The notes beneath the pieces are model-generated. The model saw nothing but the letters and a program-made list of their open reading frames with translations. It ran no database searches and had not been told where the DNA came from. The translations under genes and the position numbers were made by a program. From JBBSHJ01 sp038253135 (lineage in GTDB: Bacteria; Actinomycetota; Actinomycetes; Mycobacteriales; QHCD01), in contig JBBSHJ010000077.1 in NCBI GenBank assembly GCA_038253135.1, forward strand, positions 1-15,367: 15,367 nt of DNA, given 5' to 3'. Positions 1 to 6,020 of this stretch are shown piece after piece. The stretch's first letter is position 1. Each line of letters opens with the position of its first letter.

Positions 1-25
1 ACAAGACGATCCGGATCGCTCGATA

Positions 26-82
26 GTTAAGCAGCCTCTTTACCATCGTCGGGTTCGCCTTACAGTTAACGACGTGCTTAAC
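26..82. promoter_or_regulatory. Inverted repeat around the ArsR start, possible autoregulatory operator
   Basis: GTTAAGCA (26-33) and TGCTTAAC (75-82) are perfect 8-base inverted repeats 41 bases apart. The palindrome GTTAAC (65-70) lies between them, overlapping the end of the candidate -10 box. These AT-rich half-sites stand out in GC-rich DNA. ArsR-type winged-helix dimers bind such dyads and usually repress their own operon. The assignment to this regulator is an inference. Confidence 0.35.
39..66 (+). promoter_or_regulatory. Candidate promoter of the ArsR operon (leaderless)
   Basis: A -35-like TTTACC (39-44) and a -10-like TACAGT (61-66, fits TANNNT) are separated by 16 bases. The GTG start of the regulator at 74 lies 7 bases after the -10 hexamer, so transcription would begin at or next to the start codon. 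A leaderless mRNA is common in actinomycetes and fits the lack of a Shine-Dalgarno sequence before 74. This is read from motif fit only. Confidence 0.4.
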
Positions 83-403
83 CAATCGGTCGCGATGGAT
101 CGGGTGTTCCAGGCTCTGGGCGACACGACCCGGCGCGCACTGGTCGAGCGACTGGTCCGTGGCCCGGCCGCGGTCAAGGCCCTCGCCGAGCCGCTCGCCA
201 TGTCGCTCCCGGCGGTGCTGCAGCACCTGCGCGTGCTGGAAACGGCCGGACTGATCAGCACCGAAAAGGTCGGCCGGGTGCGTACCTGCCAGATCGATCC
301 GGCCGGGCTGCGCACCGCCGAAAAATGGCTCAGCCGCCAGCGCACCGATTGGGAGCACCGTCTCGACGAACTCGACACCTACCTGAAAGGCAGCGGATCA
401 TGA
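74..403 (+). CDS. ArsR-family winged-helix transcriptional regulator
   Basis: This 109-residue protein is a typical small ArsR-type DNA-binding regulator. The N-terminal part (DRVFQALGDTTRRALVERL, about residues 9-27) is the family's opening helix. The helix-turn-helix follows at about 33-60 (VKALAEPLAMSLPAVLQHLR) and the wing at about 65-80. It lacks the CxC metal box of the arsenic and cadmium sensors, so it is probably not a classical metal sensor. The GTG at 74 is preferred over ATG 95 because relatives of this type usually start with a short MLNQS-like segment and because a -10 box sits 7 bases upstream. Its TGA overlaps the ATG of the next gene (ATGA at 400-403), showing translational coupling. 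ArsR regulators coupled to an SRPBCC gene are a recurrent arrangement in actinomycetes; the effector signal is unknown. Confidence 0.9.
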   Translation: MLNQSVAMDRVFQALGDTTRRALVERLVRGPAAVKALAEPLAMSLPAVLQHLRVLETAGLISTEKVGRVRTCQIDPAGLRTAEKWLSRQRTDWEHRLDELDTYLKGSGS

Positions 404-830
404 CTGTCACCCATTGCACCTTCACCCTCGAACGCACCTTCGCGGCACCGCCGGCCCGGGTCTTCGCGGCGTGGTCCGATCCCGTGGCGCGCCAGCGCTG
501 GTTCGCCGGATCGGGCGATTACCAGCAGGAGTTCCGCGTCGGCGGGACGGAGCGCGTCCAGGCCCGGGTGGATACCGGCGAAGTCCTCGTTTTCGAGTCG
601 CGCTTTCACGACATCGTGTCCGACGAACGCATCATGTATACCTCCACGATGATGTCGGACGGCAACCTGTCGACTGTCTCCGCGACCACGGTGGAATTCG
701 CCCCGGCCGAGGACGGGACGGCTCTGGTGATTACCGAGCACGGCAGCTACCTGCCGGGAATGGAGCAACGGCGTGGCGCGAGCAGGGCACCCGCGACCAG
801 CTCGAAGCGCTGACCAAAGAGCTCGGATAG
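400..830 (+). pseudogene. SRPBCC / AHSA1-like domain protein, apparent one-base frameshift
   Basis: The first ~123 residues, starting at ATG 400, are a clear SRPBCC (START/AHSA1-like) domain: an ERTFAAPPARVFAAWSDP opening, the RQRWF segment and the TSTMMSDG...TEHGSYLPGMEQ core. These small proteins form a helix-grip pocket for hydrophobic ligands. As written, the frame then runs into a nonsense tail (RRGASRAPATSSKR) ending at 813. The expected C-terminal helix (AWREQGTRDQLEALTKELG) is intact in the next frame, from about 771 to the TAG at 828-830. One missing base at about 763-773 explains this; restoring it gives about 143 residues, the usual size. Either the gene is newly broken or the sequence has an error. 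It is coupled to the upstream regulator by an ATGA overlap. Confidence 0.8.
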
Positions 831-839
831 GCAGGAATC

Positions 840-1197
840 ATGGCTCATATAGCACACGTGCTCGCGGTGGTCCCCGTGTCGGACATCGATGCTTCCCGCG
901 CGTGGTACGAGCGGCTCTTCGGCCGGGCGCCCGACAACAATCCCATGCCGAGCCTGGTCGAGTGGCACCTCACCGACGGCGGGTGGGTGCAGGTCACCCA
1001 CGACCCCGGACCGGGCCGGGCACTCCATGCTGAATCTCGCAGTTTCCGATCTCGAGCTAGGCATCGCCGAGCTGGCCGAGTGCGGCCTGTCGGCGGGGCC
1101 GATCCAACCAGTCAACAAAGGGGTCGAGCTGAGCGAGATCAAGGACCCCGACAGCAACACCATCACGCTGATCGGCCACTTCCGGGTCCACTACTGA
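840..1197 (+). pseudogene. VOC (glyoxalase/bleomycin-resistance-like) protein, apparent one-base frameshift
   Basis: ATG 840 has AGGAA immediately upstream (833-837, short spacing) and lies 9 bases after the SRPBCC stop. The first half (VVPVSDIDASRAWYERLFG, then EWHLTDGGWVQVTHDPG) is the first beta-alpha-beta-beta module of a vicinal-oxygen-chelate protein. In this frame the sequence then becomes arginine-rich nonsense. The second module (HSMLNLAVSDLELGIAELA ... LSEIKDPDSNTITLIGHF) is intact in the +1 frame and ends with TGA at 1195-1197. One extra base at about 1005-1020, in a C/G-rich run, accounts for it. The corrected product is about 118 residues, normal for a single-unit VOC protein. 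VOC enzymes are metal-dependent lyases, dioxygenases or drug-binding proteins; the substrate cannot be told. It is the last gene of the ArsR operon. Confidence 0.8.
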
Positions 1198-1238
1198 CCG
1201 CCGCCGTCGCCGGCCGGGTCCACTGCTGACCGCCGCCG
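1184..1238. repeat. Imperfect direct repeat duplicating the VOC 3' end
   Basis: The 23 bases at 1184-1206, covering the last VOC codons and stop, recur at 1216-1238 with a single A-to-G difference (ctACTGACC versus ctGCTGACC). The spacing is 32 bases. It looks like a small tandem duplication of the gene end. Confidence 0.65.
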
Positions 1239-1352
1239 CCCCCGGTACCCTCCGGCCGCCGGACTCGCGGCCGACTTGCCACATCTGGCTGCCCAGGGGC
1301 CAGGAAATGCCGCCAAAACTGGCAACTCGGCGGTGTTATCCGGCCCGAGTCC

Positions 1353-1381
1353 GGCGGTGCGGCGGTGCGGCGGTGCGGCGG
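1353..1381. repeat. 8-bp tandem repeat (GGCGGTGC)
   Basis: Three exact copies of GGCGGTGC (1353-1360, 1361-1368, 1369-1376) and a partial fourth (GGCGG) lie in the 208-base gap between the convergent VOC gene and the acyl-CoA dehydrogenase. The rest of that gap holds only GC-rich short inverted repeats and no convincing ORF. Such microsatellite-like runs are prone to slippage. Confidence 0.75.
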
Positions 1382-1405
1382 CTGATACGGCGTCGGGCGA
1401 GGAGA

Positions 1406-2560
1406 TCAGCGAACGCCGAGTTCGCGGGCTATCAGCATCCGCTGCACTTCCGACGTGCCCTCGCCGATCTCGAGGATCTTGGCATCACGCCAGTGCCGGG
1501 CGACGGGGTATTCGTTCATAAAGCCGTAGCCGCCGAAGATCTGGGTCGCCGTACGCGCATTGTCGACGGCGATCTGGGAGGAGTAGAGCTTGGCCATCGC
1601 CGCTTCCTTCTTGAACGGCCGCCCGGCCAGCATCTTGGCGGCCGCGTCGTAATAGGCGAGCCGGGCCAGGTGGGTGCGGGTTTCCATATCCGCGATCTGG
1701 AACTGGATCGACTGGTAGTGACCGATGTTGTGGCCGAAGGCCTGCCGGTCCGCGGCGTACCGGACCGACTCGTCGACGCACGCCTGCGCCAGCCCGACGG
1801 CCAGGGCCGAGATCGCGATCCGTCCCTCATCGAGGATGCTCAGGAAGTTGGCGTAGCCGCGTCCGCGCTCGCCGAGCAGGTACGACGCCGGCACGCGGGC
1901 GTCGGAGAAGGACAGCTCACGGGTGTCCGACGCGTGCCAACCGACCTTGGAGTACTTCTTCGACGCCGAGAACCCCGCAGTGCCCGAGGGCACGATGATG
2001 GCCGAGATCTCCGGGCGCCCGTCGTCGCGTCGCCCGGTCACCGCCGTGGCCGTGACCAGGGCCGTGATGTTTGTGCCGGCATTGGTGATGAAGCACTTCG
2101 ACCCGTTGAGCACCCACGAGTCGCCGTCGAGGCGCGCGGTCGTGCGCGTCGCGCCGGCGTCCGATCCGCCGCCGGGCTCGGTCAACCCGAAGGCGCCCAG
2201 CCGCTCCCCGGAGAGCAGCTGCGGCAGCCAGTGTCGCTTCTGCTGCTCGGTGCCGAACCGGAAGATCGGCATGGCACCGAGCGAGACCCCCGCCTCCAGC
2301 GTGATCGCCACCGAGGAGTCGGCCCGCGCCAGTTCCTCCAGCGCAAGGCAGAGCGTGAAGTAGTCACCGCCCATGCCGCCGTACTCCTCCGGGAAGGGCA
2401 GCCCGAACAGCCCCATCGACGCCATGCCGGCTACCACGTCGTACGGAAACTCGCCGGACTCGTCGTACGCCGCCGCCTTGGGCGCGACGACCTCGCGGGC
2501 AAAGTCCGCGACGGTACGCCGCAGCTCGTCCTGCTCGGGTAACAGGGTGGTGTCGACCAT
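1406..2560 (-). CDS. Acyl-CoA dehydrogenase
   Basis: This 384-residue flavoprotein oxidises an acyl-CoA to the 2,3-enoyl-CoA and passes electrons to electron-transfer flavoprotein, as in beta-oxidation or branched-chain amino acid breakdown. The full three-domain fold is present. The N-terminal helical domain spans about 1-120. The FAD/substrate strand motif GAFGLTEPGGGSDAGA follows at about 122-137, then WVLNGSKCFITNAG. The C-terminal helical domain holds DRQAFG and ATQIFGGYGF. The catalytic base is the Glu in IGEGTSEVQR (residue 367), as in short/medium-chain and butyryl-type enzymes, rather than the Ala found there in isovaleryl-type enzymes. Length is normal and it starts at ATG 2560. It is transcribed divergently from the GtrA-like gene, 74 bases away. 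Substrate chain length is not determinable here. Confidence 0.95.
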   Translation of the reverse strand: MVDTTLLPEQDELRRTVADFAREVVAPKAAAYDESGEFPYDVVAGMASMGLFGLPFPEEYGGMGGDYFTLCLALEELARADSSVAITLEAGVSLGAMPIFRFGTEQQKRHWLPQLLSGERLGAFGLTEPGGGSDAGATRTTARLDGDSWVLNGSKCFITNAGTNITALVTATAVTGRRDDGRPEISAIIVPSGTAGFSASKKYSKVGWHASDTRELSFSDARVPASYLLGERGRGYANFLSILDEGRIAISALAVGLAQACVDESVRYAADRQAFGHNIGHYQSIQFQIADMETRTHLARLAYYDAAAKMLAGRPFKKEAAMAKLYSSQIAVDNARTATQIFGGYGFMNEYPVARHWRDAKILEIGEGTSEVQRMLIARELGVR

Positions 2561-2622
2561 GCGGGCATCCTGTCACGGTCCTCCAGGGGCGCCGGCCGGG
2601 TCATCGGGGAGCGAAGGCCGGT

Positions 2623-2628
2623 TACGCT
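2623..2628 (+). promoter_or_regulatory. Candidate -10 box for a leaderless GtrA transcript
   Basis: TACGCT (2623-2628, fits TANNNT) lies 6 bases before the GTG start at 2635, placing the transcription start at about the start codon. No Shine-Dalgarno sequence is evident before 2635, which agrees with leaderless translation. Confidence 0.35.
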
Positions 2629-2634
2629 TGCGCG

Positions 2635-3111
2635 GTGGGTCTGGGAAGGACGATCGCGGCGCGGATGAGCACGCCGTGGCACATCCTGGCGAAGGAGCTT
2701 TCGGCCTTCGGCGTCGTCGGTGCGATCAACTTCGGCGTGGACACGGGCCTCTTCAACGCCTTCCACGTCGGCCTCGGGGTCGGCATCCTGACGTCCAAGG
2801 CCGGCTCGACGACCGTCGCCACCACGCTGTCCTACTTCATGAACCGGCACTGGTCGTTCTCCCACCGCGCCCGCACCGGCCTGCGCCGCGAGTACGTCCT
2901 CTTCTTCGCGATCAACCTGGTGGCGCTCGCGATCGGGCTGGTGATCCTCGCGATCAGCGAGTACGGGCTCAATTACCGAGACACCCTCTCGGAGAACATC
3001 GCCAACCTCATCGGCATCGCGATCGGGACGGTCTTCCGGTTCTGGTCCTACAAGCGCTGGGTCTTCATGCGCCATCCCGAGCCGCACCGCGAGCACGCCA
3101 CGATCTCCTGA
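2635..3111 (+). CDS. GtrA-like membrane protein
   Basis: This 158-residue protein has four predicted membrane helices and matches the GtrA/DPMS family. Helices lie at about residues 23-43 (FGVVGAINFGVDTGLFNAF), 59-78 (TVATTLSYFMNRHWSF), 83-107 (EYVLFFAINLVALAIGLVILA) and 122-145 (ANLIGIAIGTVFRFWSYKRWVF). The NRHWSF and FWSYKRWVF motifs after helices 2 and 4 are hallmarks of the family. GtrA proteins are linked to transfer or anchoring of polyprenyl-phosphate sugars for cell-surface polysaccharides. The GTG at 2635 was chosen from its leaderless promoter; the ATG at 2665 (MSTPWH) is an alternative that keeps all four helices. It converges on the sensor-kinase gene, only 9 bases away, with no obvious terminator between. 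No glycosyltransferase lies next to it here. Confidence 0.85.
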   Translation: MGLGRTIAARMSTPWHILAKELSAFGVVGAINFGVDTGLFNAFHVGLGVGILTSKAGSTTVATTLSYFMNRHWSFSHRARTGLRREYVLFFAINLVALAIGLVILAISEYGLNYRDTLSENIANLIGIAIGTVFRFWSYKRWVFMRHPEPHREHATIS

Positions 3112-3120
3112 GCCGATCCG

Positions 3121-4353
3121 TCAGCGCGGCTCGATCCGCCCGAGATAGATGACGAAGACCGGCGGCCGGGCCTGGCGGAGCTCCAGCCGGCCGCCGTCGG
3201 CCTCCACCAGCGCCCGCGACAGCGCCAGGCCGAGGCCGGTCGAGGACCGCCCGCTGACGCCGCGCTCGAAGATCCGGCCGACGAGGTCCGCCGGCACCCC
3301 GTCGCCCTCATCGCTCACCTCGATGACCGCGCTGCGGCCAGTCGAGCTGGCCCGCACCAGGATGCGGCCGGCGCCGTGCTCGACGGCGTTGTCGACCAGC
3401 CCGCCGAGTGCCTGGTGCAGCCGCCCGGGCGTGGCCACGGCGCGCAGCCCCCGATCGCACTCGATGTCGATCTCGCGTCCGGCCCGCTGGACGGCGGGTT
3501 CGTACTCGCCCACGATCGTCCCGATCTCGTCGCGCAGCTCGAGCCAGGTCGCCGCGGCCGTGCGCCGGTTGCGGGCGTGCGCCAGCAGCTCGGTCACGAC
3601 CCCTTCGAGCCGCTCGGCCTGCTCCAGGGCCAGCTGGGCCTCCTCGCGCACGTCGGGATCGCCGTGCAGCGTCAGCTCCTCCAGCCGCATCGACAGCGCC
3701 GTGAGCCGCGACCTGATCTGGTGCGAGACGTCGCTGGCCAGGTCGCGCTCGCGGCGTACCAGCTCGGCAATCTCGGCGGCGCTGCGATCGAGGACGTCGG
3801 AGACCCGGTCGAGTTCCGGTACGCCGTGCCGCTGGGCGACCGAGCGAAAGTCGCCGTCGCCGAGCCTCGCGGCCCGGTCGGCGACCTCGAGCATCGGTAC
3901 GGCGAGCCGGCGGGCGACGACGATCGCCACGACGGCGGCGATGGCGGCCGCCGTGATCGCCACGAGGCCGATGAGCACGGCAACCTGTACGACGCGGTTG
4001 CGCACGTAATCGCTCGGCCGGGAGACCACGACCGTGCCGCCGGTGCCGAGCGCGACGGTCTGCGTGATCCGGTGCCGAGGCGGCTTGGGCCCGACCTCGA
4101 GCGGCGCCTTCCGCGGCATCGTGATGGTGACGTGATCACCCTCGGGCAGCAGCTCGCCCACCTCGCCGGTGACCGGCCGGCTCGCCTGCACGCGGCTCTC
4201 GACATAGCTCTGGACGGTCTGCGCCTCGCGCAACAGGTCGGTGCGGGCCGTGTCGGCGATCAGCCGCAGGCTCACGAACAGCAGCGGCAGGCCGAGCGCG
4301 AAGATCGCGACCGCGACAACGCCCAGGGTCGATCGGACGATGCGGCCGCGCAT
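3121..4353 (-). CDS. Sensor histidine kinase (HAMP, HisKA, HATPase)
   Basis: This 410-residue membrane kinase has a first helix at about 9-30, a short extracytoplasmic segment (about 31-118) and a second helix at about 121-146. A HAMP linker (about 147-200) follows, then the dimerisation/phosphoacceptor domain with His211 in DVSHQIRSRL and the ATP-binding domain. The N-box is ALGGLVDNAVEHG (Asn322), the G1-box DEGDGVP (348-354), the F-box IFERG and the G2-box STGLGLALSRAL. All catalytic boxes are present. The H-box reads SHQIRSRL rather than the usual SHELRTPL, a variant seen in some actinobacterial kinases. It starts at ATG 4353, 6 bases after the response-regulator stop, so the two form an operon. 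The signal is unknown; the small external loop could sense envelope conditions. Confidence 0.93.
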   Translation of the reverse strand: MRGRIVRSTLGVVAVAIFALGLPLLFVSLRLIADTARTDLLREAQTVQSYVESRVQASRPVTGEVGELLPEGDHVTITMPRKAPLEVGPKPPRHRITQTVALGTGGTVVVSRPSDYVRNRVVQVAVLIGLVAITAAAIAAVVAIVVARRLAVPMLEVADRAARLGDGDFRSVAQRHGVPELDRVSDVLDRSAAEIAELVRRERDLASDVSHQIRSRLTALSMRLEELTLHGDPDVREEAQLALEQAERLEGVVTELLAHARNRRTAAATWLELRDEIGTIVGEYEPAVQRAGREIDIECDRGLRAVATPGRLHQALGGLVDNAVEHGAGRILVRASSTGRSAVIEVSDEGDGVPADLVGRIFERGVSGRSSTGLGLALSRALVEADGGRLELRQARPPVFVIYLGRIEPR

Positions 4354-4359
4354 CGGCCG

Positions 4360-5109
4360 TTAGCTCTGCGCGGGCCGGGCGGGCTTGACGTCGCGACCGC
4401 GTCGGCCGATGCTCGCTTCCTCATCGGCGCCGCGCTGCGGCCTCGCCTGCTCGAACCGGAACCCGACCCCGCGCACCGTCGTGAGTAGCTGGGAGCGTTG
4501 CGGGTCATCGTGCAGCTTGCGGCGCAGCCAGGACACGTGCATATCGAGGGTCTTCGACGCCGACCCGTCGGTGTCGGCCCACACCTCACGCATGATCTCG
4601 TCGCGGGTGACGACCGTGCCGGCCTGCTCGAGCAGCACCCGCAGCAGCTCGAACTCCTTGTTGGCCAGGGAGATCTCGGTGCCGTCCTGCCACACCCGGC
4701 GCGAGGCGATCTCCATCCGCACCCCGCTGGCCTCGAGTACGTCGACGCTGCGGCGGCGCATCAGCGCGCGGACGCGGGCAAGCAGCTCGGCCAGCCGGAA
4801 CGGCTTGCCGACATAGTCGTCGGCGCCGGCGTCCAGCCCGACCACGAAATCGACCTCGTCGGTGCGCGCGGTCAGAACGAGCACCGCCACGGTCGACTTG
4901 GCCGCGCGGATCTGCCGGCAGACCTCGAGCCCGTCCATGCCCGGCAGACCCAGATCGAGCAGCACCAGCGAGACCTGGCCGGACAGCGCGGTTTCCAGCG
5001 CGCTCGGCCCGTCCCGGTTGACCACGACCTCATAACCCTCACGCTCGAGGGCACGGGTCAGGGGCTGGGAGATCGCCGAGTCGTCCTCGGCCAGCAGTAC
5101 GGCGGCCAC
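4360..5109 (-). CDS. OmpR/PhoB-type response regulator
   Basis: This 249-residue two-component regulator has a receiver domain (1-118) with acidic residues Asp9/Asp10, phospho-acceptor Asp52 (LVLLDLGLPGMDG), Thr80 and Lys102 (DDYVGKPF), so it should be phosphorylatable. A winged-helix DNA-binding domain follows (about 130-222) with ISLANKEFELLRVLLE, then TLDMHVSWLRRKL and TTVRGVGFRFE. The C-terminal ~25 residues (QRGADEEASIGRRGRDVKP) are a charged extension beyond the usual end. The start is GTG 5109 with an AGGG Shine-Dalgarno six bases upstream. It is the first gene of a two-gene operon with the histidine kinase. The TetR gene upstream is on the same strand 55 bases away, so read-through is possible. 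Confidence 0.95.
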   Translation of the reverse strand: MAAVLLAEDDSAISQPLTRALEREGYEVVVNRDGPSALETALSGQVSLVLLDLGLPGMDGLEVCRQIRAAKSTVAVLVLTARTDEVDFVVGLDAGADDYVGKPFRLAELLARVRALMRRRSVDVLEASGVRMEIASRRVWQDGTEISLANKEFELLRVLLEQAGTVVTRDEIMREVWADTDGSASKTLDMHVSWLRRKLHDDPQRSQLLTTVRGVGFRFEQARPQRGADEEASIGRRGRDVKPARPAQS

Positions 5110-5164
5110 GCCTCACCCTAATCCCGTCCCGGTGCGGAATCGGCGCGACCCGCTCAGCGTGGCC

Positions 5165-5890
5165 TCAGTCGTCGTGATCGTGGACGCGCACCAGGGGCAC
5201 CAGGACGTCGTCCACGATGCCGCGTACGTCGTCGTGATCGACCCGTCCGCCCGAGGTGAGACAGGTGGCCAGCATCAGGGCCGCCGGGGTCTCGACGACG
5301 CGTCGGCACACGGCGCCGGGGCGCACCTCGCCGCGCTCGACACCGCGGCGCAGCAGCCGGAGCAGCGCATCCTGCCGCCGGGCGACGACGCGCTCCTTGA
5401 TCTCGTGCAGGCTCGGGCCGCCGCCGGCGACCGCCTGCATCGGGCACCGCGCCGTGTCGGAGACGATCCGCTGCAGCGCGACGCCGGTGGGGCTGGTGAA
5501 GAAGTCGACCATCACGCCCAGCATCTCGATCAGGTCGCCACGAATGTCACCGGTGTCCGGTAGTACTTCGACCTGTGGCATCAACGCATCCAAGGTCGCG
5601 GCGACGAGGTCGGACTTGCTCGGCCAGCGCCGGTAGATCGAGGCCTTACCGGTCTGCGCGCGCTTGGCCACCCCCTCGATCGTCAGCGCCTGGTAACCCA
5701 CGGCGCCGAGCTCGTCAAGCACGGCCGCATAGATTGCATCCAAAAGTTCGTTGCCCCGGCGGCGGGAGCCCCGCGACACTGGCATTACCCGGTCCGGGCC
5801 GGGGGCAGCCCGCCGCCGGCCCCGAGCGGTCGCTCCCGCCGAGCGACGGAGCCGCGCCGCCTGTCCCGCACGGGCCAGCCGGACTGTCAT
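5165..5890 (-). CDS. TetR/AcrR-family transcriptional repressor
   Basis: The helix-turn-helix domain is clear in LLDAIYAAVLDELGAVGYQAL followed by TIEGVAKRAQTGKASIYRRW and PSKSDLV. The rest is the helical ligand-binding and dimer domain of a TetR_C type. From ATG 5890 the product is 241 residues and starts with a 35-residue Arg/Ala-rich arm; a GAGG Shine-Dalgarno lies about 8 bases before this ATG. The alternative ATG 5785 (MPVSRGSRRRGNELL) gives a more usual 206 residues but has no clear ribosome site. The gene is divergent from the DHA2 exporter and a perfect-arm palindrome lies between them, so it probably represses the exporter and itself until a drug-like ligand binds. The family is well supported; the start is less certain. 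Confidence 0.9.
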   Translation of the reverse strand: MTVRLARAGQAARLRRSAGATARGRRRAAPGPDRVMPVSRGSRRRGNELLDAIYAAVLDELGAVGYQALTIEGVAKRAQTGKASIYRRWPSKSDLVAATLDALMPQVEVLPDTGDIRGDLIEMLGVMVDFFTSPTGVALQRIVSDTARCPMQAVAGGGPSLHEIKERVVARRQDALLRLLRRGVERGEVRPGAVCRRVVETPAALMLATCLTSGGRVDHDDVRGIVDDVLVPLVRVHDHDD

Positions 5891-5906
5891 GCAACCAACC
5901 TCACAA

Positions 5907-5912
5907 AATTTA
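5907..5912 (-). promoter_or_regulatory. Candidate -10 box for the TetR gene
   Basis: Read on the minus strand, TAAATT (5912 to 5907) is the best -10-like hexamer between the two divergent genes. It lies upstream of the GAGG ribosome site and ATG 5890. The operator palindrome at 5915-5928 would fall in its spacer, consistent with autorepression. Confidence 0.3.
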
Positions 5913-5914
5913 GT

Positions 5915-5928
5915 GAACGCTTGCGTTC
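5915..5928. promoter_or_regulatory. Probable TetR operator (GAACGC-TT-GCGTTC)
   Basis: Two perfect 6-base inverted arms, GAACGC and GCGTTC, are separated by TT. The site lies between the TetR and MFS genes and overlaps the -35-like TTGCGT (5921-5926) of the exporter promoter. Further GAACG half-sites occur at 5935-5939 (with CGTTG at 5947-5951 in opposite orientation) and at 5967-5971. TetR-family repressors bind such short palindromes in divergent promoters; the pairing with this TetR is inferred from position. Confidence 0.6.
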
Positions 5929-5950
5929 TCTATCGAACGCGTCGTACGTT
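5921..5950 (+). promoter_or_regulatory. Candidate promoter of the MFS exporter
   Basis: TTGCGT (5921-5926) and TACGTT (5945-5950) form a -35/-10 pair with 18-base spacing. Transcription would begin near 5957, leaving a leader of about 43 bases before the leader-peptide ATG at 6000. The -35 overlaps the right arm of the TetR operator. Confidence 0.4.
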
Positions 5951-5999
5951 GGTCCCCGACCGTAGTGAACGACTCCGTATCTTACCTGGAGATTTCTCG

Positions 6000-6020
6000 A
6001 TGAGCGAGATGGCTAAATGA
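6000..6020 (+). CDS. Six-codon leader ORF (MSEMAK) overlapping the exporter start
   Basis: ATG 6000 is preceded by GGAGA (5988-5992) with a 7-base spacer, the best ribosome site in the leader. The ORF encodes MSEMAK and its TGA (6018-6020) overlaps the exporter ATG (6017-6019) as ATGA. The exporter ATG has only a weak GAGA-like site of its own. The layout suggests that ribosomes load at the leader ORF and re-initiate at the exporter. Whether the peptide has any role is unknown. Confidence 0.5.
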   Translation: MSEMAK

